Source: Corallococcus caeni (GTDB lineage: Bacteria > Myxococcota > Myxococcia > Myxococcales > Myxococcaceae). Taken from it: 64,000 nt of DNA. This document shows positions 1-10,141 of this stretch, in pieces. A program made the position numbers and the translations under genes. The notes under the pieces are model-generated. The model was given only the letters and a program-made list of their open reading frames with translations, was not told the origin of the DNA and did no database searches. How positions within the stretch are numbered: the first letter of the stretch is position 1; each line of letters starts with the position of its first letter. The DNA lies in NCBI RefSeq assembly GCF_036245865.1, contig NZ_BTTW01000001.1, positions 682,001-746,000 on the forward strand. Direction: 5' to 3'.

Positions 1-1
1 C

Positions 2-1372
<1,371 letters not shown>

Positions 1373-1403
1373 CAGGCCGTCACACCGGCCCCCGCCAGCT
1401 TTT

Positions 1404-1474
1404 GACAATTTGTCCCGACGTCCTGTCCCGGCTGCCCACCTGGCCGGGGCTCCGTCCTATTCCGAAATAATTTC
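1404..1474. promoter_or_regulatory. Candidate upstream activating sites (two short palindromes)
   Basis: Two odd-centred palindromes lie in the gap before gspC: GACAATTTGTC at 1404-1414 and GAAATAATTTC at 1464-1474. Their centres are 60 bp apart and about 135 and 75 bp upstream of the predicted start of transcription, which is usual for enhancer sites of sigma-54 activators. Which regulator binds is unknown; binding is inferred only from position and symmetry. Confidence 0.4.
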
Positions 1475-1517
1475 AAGGACTTGGCCGTAAGTCGTGGGTT
1501 TGACGCCCGCCCAGCGA

Positions 1518-1533
1518 TGGCACCTGCCTTGCT
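1518..1533 (+). promoter_or_regulatory. Sigma-54 (-24/-12) promoter of the gsp operon
   Basis: TGGCAC at 1518-1523, five bases, then TTGCT at 1529-1533 matches the sigma-54 consensus TGGCAC-N5-TTGC(A/T) exactly. Transcription would begin near 1544. That is incompatible with an ATG at 1543 and supports the ATG at 1573 as the gspC start. An NtrC-type activator gene lies just upstream and a second sigma-54 activator just after gspN. Confidence 0.8.
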
Positions 1534-1572
1534 CAAGGTCCCATGTGGGGCTGGCTTTCTCCCGGAAGCGTG

Positions 1573-2487
1573 ATGGAACTCTTCTTTCGCAAGTACTTCT
1601 GGAGCGTGAACCTGTTGTTCATCCTGCTCGTCGCCCTCCTGGCGGCGCGCACGGTGAACCTGTTCGTTGAATCCTCCATCTCCCCCGCGCCCGCGTCCGA
1701 GGCTCCCGCCCGCGTCGCGCAGCGCACCCACGCCGCGGACAGCGGCCTCGCCACCATCGACGCGGAGCGCCTGTCGCGCCTCACCGGCGTGAAGCTCCCG
1801 GAGCCGGAGGTCGCGGTGAAGGAGCCCACGGCGCCGGAGTTCGACGCCAACGCCCCGCCGTCCAAGAGCGGCCTGCGCGTGAAGCTGCTGGGCACGCTCG
1901 TCGCGGCCAACCCGGACTGGTCCTTCGCGTCCATCCAGGACATGACCACCCAGCGGTCGCAGACGTACATGATCGGCAACAACCTGATGGGCGCCACGAT
2001 CATGGAGATCGAACGCGAGCGCGTCATCATCAACAACAACGGCCGCCGCGAGTTCATCGACGGGCAGCCCGGTGACGGCGCCGTCGCCGCCTACACCCCG
2101 CCCCCCACGGCCACGCCCGCCGCCACCACGCCCAACAGCCTGGGCAACGGCATCAAGTCCACGGGTGAGAACGAGTACGAAGTCCCCAAGGCGGAGATCG
2201 ACAAGACGTTGAGCAACCTCAACGACGTGGCGATGCAGGCGCGCATCGTGCCCGCCTTCAAGGACGGCCAGGCGGTGGGCTTCAAGCTGTTCTCCATCCG
2301 CCCGGACAGCATCTATTCGAAGATCGGCGTCCAGAACGGTGACGTCATCCGCCGCATCAACGGCTTCGACATGAACAGCCCCGAGAAGGCGCTGGAGATC
2401 TACTCGAAGCTGAAGGACTCCAGCCGCATCGAGATCGAGATCGAGCGCAACGGCGCGCCGATCCGCAAATCCTACAACGTCCGTTAA
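1573..2487 (+). CDS. gspC: Type II secretion inner-membrane protein GspC
   Basis: GspC links the inner-membrane platform of the type II secretion system to the outer-membrane secretin and helps recruit substrates. The 304-residue product has a short cytoplasmic N-terminus, one membrane segment (about residues 9-27), a linker, an HR domain (about 95-165, with LRVKLLGTLVA), a Pro/Thr-rich hinge, and a C-terminal PDZ domain containing QNGDVIRRINGFDM. The start at 1573 has a GGAAG ribosome site five bases upstream. The alternative ATG at 1543 would fall at the predicted transcription start. First gene of the gspC-N operon. Confidence 0.93.
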   Translation: MELFFRKYFWSVNLLFILLVALLAARTVNLFVESSISPAPASEAPARVAQRTHAADSGLATIDAERLSRLTGVKLPEPEVAVKEPTAPEFDANAPPSKSGLRVKLLGTLVAANPDWSFASIQDMTTQRSQTYMIGNNLMGATIMEIERERVIINNNGRREFIDGQPGDGAVAAYTPPPTATPAATTPNSLGNGIKSTGENEYEVPKAEIDKTLSNLNDVAMQARIVPAFKDGQAVGFKLFSIRPDSIYSKIGVQNGDVIRRINGFDMNSPEKALEIYSKLKDSSRIEIEIERNGAPIRKSYNVR

Positions 2488-2515
2488 ACACCCCCGTCAA
2501 AGCGCCCGCTCCTCC

Positions 2516-5131
2516 ATGAAGACGACGCTCCCGTCCTGGCTGCTCTGTCTGTGCCTCGCGCTCTCCGGCTCCGCGTGGGCCCAGCGCCGTCCCACCCAGC
2601 CCGGTACCGCTGCCCCCGCTCCCGCGGCCCAGGGTGAACGCGACCGGACCATCACCCCGCAGGCCGGAAGCAACGCCGCGCCCGCGGAGAACCAGGGCCC
2701 CCGCCAGGTGCCCTCGTGCGAGCAGGCCCGGCGCAACGCGCGCTACGGCATCTACTTCGACAAGGTGGACATCGAGAAGCTCGTCCAGACCGTGTCGGAT
2801 GCCACCTGCCGCACCTTCATCCTCCCGGAGAACGTGCGCGGGAAGATCTCCATCATCGGTCCGGAGAACGGCCGCGTGGAGGTGGACGCGGACTCGTTCT
2901 ACTCCGCGTTCCTCGCCGCGCTCGACGCGAACGGGCTGGCCGTCTACCCGTACGGCCGCTTCCTGAAGATCGTCGACAAGCGCTCGGCGAAGCAGAACCC
3001 CATCCCGACCATCGTGGACGAGAACACCCCGTACACGACGAACGAGCAGATGGTCACCAAGCTGTTCAAGATCAAGTACGTGGAGGTGGAGCCGCTGCGC
3101 GGCGTCCTCCAGCAGCTCGTGTCCAAGGACGGCGACACCATCCCGTACCCGCCGGACACCATCATCGTCAACGACGTGGGCTCCAACATCCACCGCCTGG
3201 AGCGCCTCATCAACCAGCTGGACAGCCGCTCCTCCAGCGACGAGATGCGCATCATCCAGGTGCAGTACGCCACCGCGCAGGACGTGGCCAACACCATCCA
3301 GAAGCTCTTTGAGGCCAAGGCCGGCGCGGGCGGCCGCGCAGGCCAGCGCCCCGGCAACTTCACGCAGGGCACCCCCGGCCAGCCTCCGCCCGGCGCGGAG
3401 GGCGTGTCCGGCGGCACCGACACCGGCGGCGCGGCGACCCTGTCGCAGATCATCCCGGACGAGCGCACCAACAAGCTCATCGTCGTGGCCAGCCCCGCCG
3501 CCTTCGGCCGCATCCAGGACCTGGTGCGGGAGATCGACATCCCGTCCGGCAGCGGCAACAAGATCAACGTCTACCCGCTGGAGAACGCCAACTCCGAGGA
3601 GCTGGCCAGCACGCTCCAGTCGCTCGCGCAGGGCACCGCCAACCGCCCCCAGCGCGGCCCCATCCCGCAGCAGGCGCAGGGCCTGCCGCGCGCGCCCGCA
3701 CAGGCCGCGGAGCTCTTCAGCGGCGAGGTGAAGATCTCCGCCGACAAGGGCACCAACTCGCTGGTCATCGTCGCCAGCCAGGCGGACTACAAGAACATGG
3801 TCCAGATCATCCAGCAGCTGGACCAGCCGCGCCGCCAGGTGTTCGTGGAGGCGGTCATCATGGAAGTGAACCTGGACCGCAACAGCGAGTTCGGCATCAA
3901 CTTCCACCAGGGCTTCAGCCTCAAGACGGACGACGGCGCCATCCCCGGAATCCTGGGCACCAACTACTCCGGCGGCTCCATCCCCCCGTCCTTCTCCCTG
4001 GCGAACCTGGCCAGCATGGGCGGCTTCCTCGCCGGCATCCAGGGCCCCGTCCTGCCGGAGCTCAAGGCGCTGGGCATCGACATCCCGGCCTTCGGCGTGG
4101 TGCTCAACGCCATGCAGCAGTCGTCCGACGTGAACGTGCTGTCCACGCCGCACCTGCTCACCAGCGACAACGAGGAGGCGGAGATCACGGTGGGCCAGAA
4201 CGTGCCCTTCCAGTCCGGCTTCACCCCGTCCGCGCTGGGCAGCTCCGTCACCGGCGCCGGCACCAACGGCGGCATCAACCCGTCGCTCCTGGGCTCGCTG
4301 GGCGGCCTGGGGTCGCTGTACGCCCCCATCACCCGCCAGAACGTGGAGCTCAAGCTCACCGTCAAGCCGCAGATCAACGAGAGCGACTACATCCGCCTCG
4401 TCATCACGGAGCAGACGGAGGAGATCGCCTCCTCGGACCCCGTCCTGGGCCCCACCACGTCGAAGCGCAGCGCCAAGACGACCGTCATCGCCAAGGACAT
4501 GGAGACGGTGGTGATTGGCGGCATCATGCAGGACCGCACGCTGGAGTCCGTCTCCAAGGTGCCGGTGCTGGGTGACATCCCGCTCCTGGGCCACCTGTTC
4601 CGCGACACCACGCGCCGCAAGACGAAGACGAACCTGCTGCTCTTCCTCACGCCCTACATCATCCGCGGCCAGGAGGACTTCCGTCGCATCTTCGAGCGCA
4701 AGATGAAGGAGCGGCAGCAGTTCGTGGAGCAGTTCTACGGCCAGGTCCCCGGCTACGACGTCGCGGTGGACTTCAGCCGCAAGCCCGGCCCCCTGTCGCG
4801 CATGAACCAGGCCGTCATCAAGGAAGAGCAGCGGGTGGAGAACGGCGGCAGCGGCACCTCCAACGAACGGGTCATCCGTCCGGCTGGCGCGCCCCCGGCC
4901 GCTGGCGGCGCGGCGCCCGCTTCTCCGTCTCCCGCGCGGCCGGGCGAGCAGGCCCCGCCTCCGCAGGAAGGTGCCACGCCCTCCCCCGAGGGCGAGCAGG
5001 CGCCGCGAAATTTCGAGGCGCCTCCGGAGGGTTCGGAGAGATCAGTCCCCGCGCCACAGCCCGAGGTGATCGCGCCCACGCCGGACGCGGACACCGAGCG
5101 GCTGCGCATCCAGCCGGGAGACGGAGAGTAA
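2516..5131 (+). CDS. gspD: Type II secretion secretin GspD
   Basis: GspD forms the outer-membrane channel through which folded proteins leave the cell. The 871-residue protein has a signal peptide (cleavage near SAWA-Q), an N0 domain (about 80-160), repeated N1-N3 secretin domains with a Gly/Pro-rich insert (about 280-305), and the secretin core containing VPVLGDIPLLGHLF near residue 690. After the core there is a Pro/Glu-rich tail of roughly 130 residues, longer than in many GspD proteins. A separate pilotin gene is not obvious in the operon. The start gives a good signal peptide, although the ribosome site is weak. Confidence 0.95.
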   Translation: MKTTLPSWLLCLCLALSGSAWAQRRPTQPGTAAPAPAAQGERDRTITPQAGSNAAPAENQGPRQVPSCEQARRNARYGIYFDKVDIEKLVQTVSDATCRTFILPENVRGKISIIGPENGRVEVDADSFYSAFLAALDANGLAVYPYGRFLKIVDKRSAKQNPIPTIVDENTPYTTNEQMVTKLFKIKYVEVEPLRGVLQQLVSKDGDTIPYPPDTIIVNDVGSNIHRLERLINQLDSRSSSDEMRIIQVQYATAQDVANTIQKLFEAKAGAGGRAGQRPGNFTQGTPGQPPPGAEGVSGGTDTGGAATLSQIIPDERTNKLIVVASPAAFGRIQDLVREIDIPSGSGNKINVYPLENANSEELASTLQSLAQGTANRPQRGPIPQQAQGLPRAPAQAAELFSGEVKISADKGTNSLVIVASQADYKNMVQIIQQLDQPRRQVFVEAVIMEVNLDRNSEFGINFHQGFSLKTDDGAIPGILGTNYSGGSIPPSFSLANLASMGGFLAGIQGPVLPELKALGIDIPAFGVVLNAMQQSSDVNVLSTPHLLTSDNEEAEITVGQNVPFQSGFTPSALGSSVTGAGTNGGINPSLLGSLGGLGSLYAPITRQNVELKLTVKPQINESDYIRLVITEQTEEIASSDPVLGPTTSKRSAKTTVIAKDMETVVIGGIMQDRTLESVSKVPVLGDIPLLGHLFRDTTRRKTKTNLLLFLTPYIIRGQEDFRRIFERKMKERQQFVEQFYGQVPGYDVAVDFSRKPGPLSRMNQAVIKEEQRVENGGSGTSNERVIRPAGAPPAAGGAAPASPSPARPGEQAPPPQEGATPSPEGEQAPRNFEAPPEGSERSVPAPQPEVIAPTPDADTERLRIQPGDGE

Positions 5132-5136
5132 GGACC

Positions 5137-6963
5137 ATGGACCTGACCGCCGACACCACGACCTCTCAAGACACCGCCGCGACGCCCGCCGTGTCCGGCG
5201 GCCGCAACGACGCCACGCAGGTCGTCGCCCACGGGCAGGCCTACCTCTGTGGCCGGCCGCTCGGGGAGATCCTCCGCGCGCTCGTGCCCGCCCTCACCCC
5301 GGAGAAGATCCAGGAGGCGCTCGCCGCCCAGCAGGAGAAGGGCGGGCGGCTGGGGGAGGTCCTGGTGGGCATGAAGGCCGTCAGCGAGGAGGACGTCGCG
5401 CGCGCCCTGGGCCACCAGCTGGACCTGCCCTACCTCCAGCGCATCTTCGTGGAGGAGGTGGACGCGGAGCTGGTCAAGCGCATCCCCATCAACTTCGCCC
5501 GCCAGACGCAGCTGCTCCCGCTCTCCGTGGAGGGTGACGAGGTGGTGCTCGCGGTGGCGGATCCGCTGGACACCACCGCGTTGGACCACGCGCGCCTGCT
5601 GTTGGGCCAGGCCATCCAGCCGCGCATCGCGCTGGCCTCCACCATCGTGGACGCCATCAACAGCGTGTACGACCGCTCCGTCAACGAGGCCGAGGCGCTC
5701 GTGGACGAAATGGAGACCACGGAGGACCTGGACTCGCTGGCGCACGAGCTGGAGGAGCCCAAGGACCTGCTGGACGCGGACGACGAAGCCCCCGTCATCC
5801 GGCTGGTGAACTCCGTGCTCTTCCGCGCCGCCAAGGAGCGCGCGAGCGACATCCACATCGAGCCCATGGAGCGCGAGCTCCTGGTGCGCTTCCGCATCGA
5901 CGGCGTGCTCCAGGAGGTCATCAAGCCGCCCAAGCGCTACCAGAACTCCATCATCGCGCGCGTCAAGGTGATGGGGCAGCTGAACATCGCGGAGAAGCGC
6001 CTGCCGCAGGACGGCCGCATCCGCATCAAGCTCGCGGGCCGCGACATCGACATCCGTCTGTCCACCACGCCCACGTCCTTCGGCGAGCGCATCGTCATGC
6101 GTCTGCTCGACAAGACGGCGACGCTGCTGGACCTGGCGGAGATCGGCATGAGCCCGCAGGTGCTGGGCAACATGGAGTCCGTCATCAAGCGCTCGCACGG
6201 CATCGTGCTGGTGACGGGCCCCACGGGCTCCGGAAAGACGACCACGCTCTACGGCGCGCTCTCCAAGATCAACACCACGGACCTCAACATCCTCACCGTC
6301 GAGGACCCGGTCGAGTACCAGCTCAAGGGCATTGGCCAGATGGCCATCGCCCCGAAGATTGGCCTGACGTTCGCGCAGGGCCTGCGCTCCTTCCTCCGCC
6401 AGGACCCCGACGTCATCATGGTCGGTGAGATCCGCGACAAGGAGACGGCGGAGATCGCCATCCAGGCGTCCCTCACGGGCCACCTGGTGCTCTCCACGGT
6501 GCACACCAACGACGCGGCCGGCGCCGTGACGCGACTCGTGGACATGGGCGTGCAGCCCTTCCTCGTGGCGTCGTCGCTCACCGGCATCCTCGCCCAGCGC
6601 CTCGTGCGCCGGGTGTGCCCGGACTGCCGGCAGGCCTACACGCCCACGGACGCGGAGCTGAAGGAGCTGGGCTACACGGTCGCCAGCTTCAAGGCGAAGT
6701 TCAACACGGACCGCATCTACCGCGCGGTGGGCTGCCCGTCCTGCAACCGCAACGGCTACCGCGGCCGCTCCGGCATCTACGAGTTCCTCTTCGTGGACGA
6801 CGACGTGCGCCAGCTGGTGCTCAAGAACGTGGACGCGTCCACCATCAAGAAGTCCGCCCTGGCCAAGGGCATGACGACGCTGCTCGATGACGGCGTGCGG
6901 AAGATCGCCATGGGCGAGACGACCATCGCCGAGGTCCTGAGCATCACGCAGGAGGACATCTAG
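5137..6963 (+). CDS. gspE: Type II secretion ATPase GspE
   Basis: Cytoplasmic hexameric ATPase that powers pseudopilus assembly. The 608-residue protein has an N-terminal GspE-type domain that binds GspL (about 50-190), a PAS-like linker domain, Walker A GPTGSGKTTT (about 361), an Asp box, Walker B in DPDVIMVGEIRD, a His box in LSTVHTND, and a four-cysteine zinc subdomain (CPDC near 494 and CPSC near 534). All catalytic motifs are intact. It begins five bases after the gspD stop and is probably translated with it. Confidence 0.96.
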   Translation: MDLTADTTTSQDTAATPAVSGGRNDATQVVAHGQAYLCGRPLGEILRALVPALTPEKIQEALAAQQEKGGRLGEVLVGMKAVSEEDVARALGHQLDLPYLQRIFVEEVDAELVKRIPINFARQTQLLPLSVEGDEVVLAVADPLDTTALDHARLLLGQAIQPRIALASTIVDAINSVYDRSVNEAEALVDEMETTEDLDSLAHELEEPKDLLDADDEAPVIRLVNSVLFRAAKERASDIHIEPMERELLVRFRIDGVLQEVIKPPKRYQNSIIARVKVMGQLNIAEKRLPQDGRIRIKLAGRDIDIRLSTTPTSFGERIVMRLLDKTATLLDLAEIGMSPQVLGNMESVIKRSHGIVLVTGPTGSGKTTTLYGALSKINTTDLNILTVEDPVEYQLKGIGQMAIAPKIGLTFAQGLRSFLRQDPDVIMVGEIRDKETAEIAIQASLTGHLVLSTVHTNDAAGAVTRLVDMGVQPFLVASSLTGILAQRLVRRVCPDCRQAYTPTDAELKELGYTVASFKAKFNTDRIYRAVGCPSCNRNGYRGRSGIYEFLFVDDDVRQLVLKNVDASTIKKSALAKGMTTLLDDGVRKIAMGETTIAEVLSITQEDI

Positions 6964-6969
6964 TCCGCC

Positions 6970-8226
6970 ATGCCCGTCTTCGAATACAGAGGCCTCGATT
7001 CCCACGGCAAGCAGAAGAAGGGCTTGCTCGAAGCGGACTCGCCCAAGACGCTGCGCTCCAAGTTGCGCGCGGATGGCATCTTCCTGACCGACGTACTCGG
7101 GCAGGCGGAGGGCAGCCGCGCGGGCGTGTCCAAGGGCGCCAACGCGTCGCTCGTGGCGCGCGACGTGGACCTGCGCAAGCTGGCCGGCGGCCGGGTCAGC
7201 ACCGAGGACGTGGCCATCCTCACCCGCCAGCTCGCGACCCTGCTGGGCGCGGGCGTCACCATCGTGGACTCGCTCAACGCACTGGTGGACCAGGCGGAGA
7301 AGGAGCGCCTCAAGCGCGCCCTTTCCGACATCAAGCAGCGCGTGAACGAAGGCTCGTCCCTGGCGGACGCGTTCAGCCAGCACCCGAAGATCTTCCCCAG
7401 CATCTACATCAACATGGTGCGCGCGGGTGAGGCCTCCGGCGCGCTGGACACCGTGCTGCTGCGCCTGGCGGACTTCACGGAGAACCAGGCCAAGCTGCAG
7501 CAGAAGATCATCGGCACCATGCTCTACCCCGCCATCATGTTGCTGGTGGGCGGCGGCATCCTGGTGCTGCTGATGGTGTTCGTCGTCCCGAAGGTGACGA
7601 AGATCTTCGAGACGATGAAGGCCACCCTGCCCCTGAACACGCGCATCCTCATCGCCGCGTCCAACTTCATGCAGGCGTGGTGGTTCCTGGTGATTCCGTC
7701 CATCGTGGCGGGCTTCATCTTCTTCATGCGCTGGACGAAGAGCCCCAAGGGCAAGCCCAAGTGGGACCGCTTCACGCTCAAGGCCCCCATCTTCGGCAGC
7801 CTCGTGCGCCTCCTGGCCATCTCCCGCTTCGCCCGCACGCTGTCCACGCTGCTCAAGAGCGGCGTGCCCATGCTGGCCGCGCTGGACATCGTCAAGGCAG
7901 TGATGACGAACTCGGTGCTGGCGGACGCGGTGGAGAACGCCCGCGAGTCCATCCGCGAGGGCGAAAGCATCGCCACGCCCCTCAAGCGCTCCGGCCAGTT
8001 CCCGCCGCTCGTGTACCACATGGTCGCCATCGGTGAGAAATCAGGGCAGCTGGAGGACATGCTCCTGTCGGTGGCGGACTCCTACGAGACGCAGGTGAAC
8101 GTGCGCATCGGCGCGCTCACCAGCCTCCTGGAGCCCATGCTCATCGTGGTGATGGGCGTGATGATTGCATTCGTCGCACTCAGCATCCTGATGCCGATTC
8201 TGCAGGTGAACACGGCCATTCATTAG
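6970..8226 (+). CDS. gspF: Type II secretion platform protein GspF
   Basis: Polytopic inner-membrane platform protein that transmits GspE motion to the pseudopilus. Its 418 residues are normal for the family. It has a short N-terminal region (PVFEYRGLD), two repeated GspF cytoplasmic domains (about 75-195 and 275-395), and three membrane segments (about 180-205, 230-252 and 388-412). The start lies six bases after the gspE stop. Confidence 0.95.
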   Translation: MPVFEYRGLDSHGKQKKGLLEADSPKTLRSKLRADGIFLTDVLGQAEGSRAGVSKGANASLVARDVDLRKLAGGRVSTEDVAILTRQLATLLGAGVTIVDSLNALVDQAEKERLKRALSDIKQRVNEGSSLADAFSQHPKIFPSIYINMVRAGEASGALDTVLLRLADFTENQAKLQQKIIGTMLYPAIMLLVGGGILVLLMVFVVPKVTKIFETMKATLPLNTRILIAASNFMQAWWFLVIPSIVAGFIFFMRWTKSPKGKPKWDRFTLKAPIFGSLVRLLAISRFARTLSTLLKSGVPMLAALDIVKAVMTNSVLADAVENARESIREGESIATPLKRSGQFPPLVYHMVAIGEKSGQLEDMLLSVADSYETQVNVRIGALTSLLEPMLIVVMGVMIAFVALSILMPILQVNTAIH

Positions 8227-8241
8227 GAGCAGGGGCGCACG

Positions 8242-8385
8242 ATGAACGACACGCTCGACCGGTGGATCCAGCGCGCCACGCTGATGGGCCTGTTGGCCCT
8301 GGCCGCCACGCTGGCGACGGTGGGGGCCACCCTCTACGCCCACCGGGACCCGCCCGCGGCCACCCGCCCGGGCACCCCTCCCTGA
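8242..8385 (+). CDS. 47-residue single-pass membrane peptide between gspF and gspG
   Basis: A short reading frame starts at an ATG preceded by an AGGAGCAGGGG ribosome site and ends at TGA. The product begins MNDTLDRWIQRATLMG, then has one hydrophobic stretch (about residues 12-32), then a Pro/Arg-rich tail. It fits between gspF and gspG without overlap, on the same strand. No homologue is recognised. It could be a small accessory subunit of the secretion platform; function is unknown and rests only on position and the ribosome site. Confidence 0.55.
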   Translation: MNDTLDRWIQRATLMGLLALAATLATVGATLYAHRDPPAATRPGTPP

Positions 8386-8461
8386 CCCCATCGCTTCTGA
8401 CATCCCGACACACCCATGGCGCGGTGGCTTGCCAGAAAGTCACCCGAAGGTGAGTGAAGAC

Positions 8462-8881
8462 ATGCACACGACGAACGCGAAGAAGAACCAGCGCCGCAAG
8501 AACCGCGGCATGACCCTCATCGAGATCATGGTGGTCATCACCATCCTCGGGCTCATCGCGGCGGCGGTGGGCGTGGCCGTCATCCCGAAGCTGGAAGAGG
8601 CCAAGCAGGACACCGCGAAGCTGGACATCCGCAACATCCAGAGCGCGATGAAGCTCTACTACACGAAGAAGGGCTCCTACCCGGACACCGCCACGGGCCT
8701 CAAGGCGCTGGTGGACACCCAGAACCTGGAGCGCATGCCGCTGGACCCCTGGGGCCGCGAGTACGTCTACATGAACGAGGGCGGCAAGCCGGTCATCACC
8801 AGCTACGGCGCCGACGGCAACCCGGGCGGCGAGGGCTCCGACGCCGACATCTCCTCCAAGGACCAGAGCGCCAAGCAGTAA
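8462..8881 (+). CDS. gspG: Major pseudopilin GspG
   Basis: Main subunit of the type II pseudopilus. The 139-residue precursor has a basic leader ending in RRKNRG, followed by MTLIEIMVVITILG. This is the prepilin peptidase site with Glu at mature position 5; position 1 is Met rather than the usual Phe. The C-terminal domain keeps the GspG fold signature DPWGREYVY and the calcium-loop region GADGNPGGEG. The ATG at 8462 is preferred over a TTG at 8429 because a purine-rich GGTGAGTGAAG site precedes it and the leader length is typical. Confidence 0.93.
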   Translation: MHTTNAKKNQRRKNRGMTLIEIMVVITILGLIAAAVGVAVIPKLEEAKQDTAKLDIRNIQSAMKLYYTKKGSYPDTATGLKALVDTQNLERMPLDPWGREYVYMNEGGKPVITSYGADGNPGGEGSDADISSKDQSAKQ

Positions 8882-8939
8882 CAGGCGTTTTCCTGAAGCA
8901 AAGCCGCGCCTCCCGCGTGTTGTCGTAGGAATGCCCGTG

Positions 8940-9407
8940 ATGACCCCCGAGCAAACTTCCTCACCGACGTCCGCGCGCGAGGCGCGACCCGTTTCCGGCA
9001 AGCAGGCCCGCGCCCGCTCGTCACGCCTGGGCAGGCTGCTGCTGCTGGGCGTCTTCGTCGGCGCCGGCCTGCTCGCGTTCGCGCTGGTGTGGGCCACCGA
9101 GGACAACACCCTCACGCCCACGCAGCGCCAGGCGCGCGAGCAGATCCGCCGCCTGGAGGGCTTCTTCAAGGCCCACCACCGGCTGATGGGCTTCTTCCCC
9201 ACGCAGGCGCAGGGCTTCCAGCCGCTCATCGACTCCAAGGTGATTGACGGGACGCCCATCGACCCGTGGGGCCACCCGTACGTCTACCGCATGGAAGGCA
9301 AGACGGGCGCCGTGCTGTCGCTCGGCTCCGACGGGAAGCCCGGTGGCACCGGCGACGCCGCGGACCTCTTCAGCGGCGGCATCGTGGCACAGGAGGTGCA
9401 GCCTTGA
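8940..9407 (+). CDS. GspG-like protein lacking a prepilin cleavage site
   Basis: The 155-residue product carries a GspG-type globular domain in its C-terminal half (FPTQAQGFQPL, DPWGHPYVYRM, SLGSDGKPGGTGDAAD). Its N-terminus has no Gly-(Phe/Met)-xxx-Glu processing motif; instead a basic stretch precedes an ordinary membrane anchor (about 32-52). It should therefore stay in the inner membrane with the GspG-like domain in the periplasm. It lies between gspG and gspH in the same operon. An ATG three codons upstream (8931) is the alternative start. A role in pseudopilus initiation or as an assembly cap is inference. Confidence 0.8.
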   Translation: MTPEQTSSPTSAREARPVSGKQARARSSRLGRLLLLGVFVGAGLLAFALVWATEDNTLTPTQRQAREQIRRLEGFFKAHHRLMGFFPTQAQGFQPLIDSKVIDGTPIDPWGHPYVYRMEGKTGAVLSLGSDGKPGGTGDAADLFSGGIVAQEVQP

Positions 9408-10141
9408 AGAAGGTCATGTCCCTGCCCGCTCCCGCCCGCCGCCGTCGCGCCCCGCGCGGCCTCACGCTGATTGAGATCTCCATCGCGCTGGCCATCGCGG
9501 CAGTGATGTTCGCCGCGGTGACCGTCGGCATCGGCGCCATCACCGGCGCGAAGGCGAAGGGCAGCGCCACGGAGCTGGCGGGCGTCATCCGCTCGCTCTA
9601 CGACTCGGCGGCGCTCAGCGGCAAGACGTGCCGGCTGGTGTTCGAAATCCCCGACCCGAAGCGCGAGCAGCCCACGCGCTACCACGCCGAATGCGCCGCG
9701 GGCGGCGTCACCACCTCGCGCGACCGGGACGCGGCGCTGCGGGACGAGGCGCGCGACCGCGAGCGCACCGCGCGCGCGGGCAACAACGGCGGCGACTCGC
9801 GCAAGAACTACACGCGCGCCGAGGGCTCGCAGCCGTCCGCGCAGGAGCTGATGGAAGAGGAGAAGACGCGCATCGAGTCGCAGGCCACCTTCTCCGCGTA
9901 CACCGCGGAGGAGATCACCCCCAAGGAGCTTCCGGCGGGCGTGGCGGTGTCGGTGTGGACGCGGCAGCAGCGCGAGCCGGTGGAGAGCGGCGTGGCCTAT
10001 CTCTACTTCTTCCCGCAGGGCTACACGGAGAAGGCCATGGTGTTCCTGCGCCAGGGCGACAACGCGTGGACGTTGGACGTGTCACCCCTGACGGGCAAGG
10101 TGTTCATCGCACCCGAGGCCCTGGAGGTGCCCCGCTCATGA
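9404..10141 (+). CDS. gspH: Minor pseudopilin GspH
   Basis: Minor pseudopilin of the type II system. The precursor leader ends RRAPRG, followed by LTLIEISIALAIAAVM, with Glu at mature position 5. The 245-residue product is longer than usual because of a charged Arg/Asp/Glu insert (about residues 100-170). The TTG start at 9404 overlaps the previous stop and has a strong AGGAGGTG site five bases upstream; ATG at 9416 is the alternative. Translational coupling to the preceding gene is likely. Confidence 0.85.
   Translation: MKKVMSLPAPARRRRAPRGLTLIEISIALAIAAVMFAAVTVGIGAITGAKAKGSATELAGVIRSLYDSAALSGKTCRLVFEIPDPKREQPTRYHAECAAGGVTTSRDRDAALRDEARDRERTARAGNNGGDSRKNYTRAEGSQPSAQELMEEEKTRIESQATFSAYTAEEITPKELPAGVAVSVWTRQQREPVESGVAYLYFFPQGYTEKAMVFLRQGDNAWTLDVSPLTGKVFIAPEALEVPRS

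Noticed and set aside
2357-4594. Long open frame on the minus strand inside gspD (745 codons)
   Set aside because: Arg/His/Asp/Val-biased translation in antisense to a clear secretin; such long frames are expected in DNA with GC-rich third positions.
4753-8019. Minus-strand frame of 1088 codons across gspE and gspF
   Set aside because: Mirror of two intact gsp genes, no recognisable domain, low-complexity composition.
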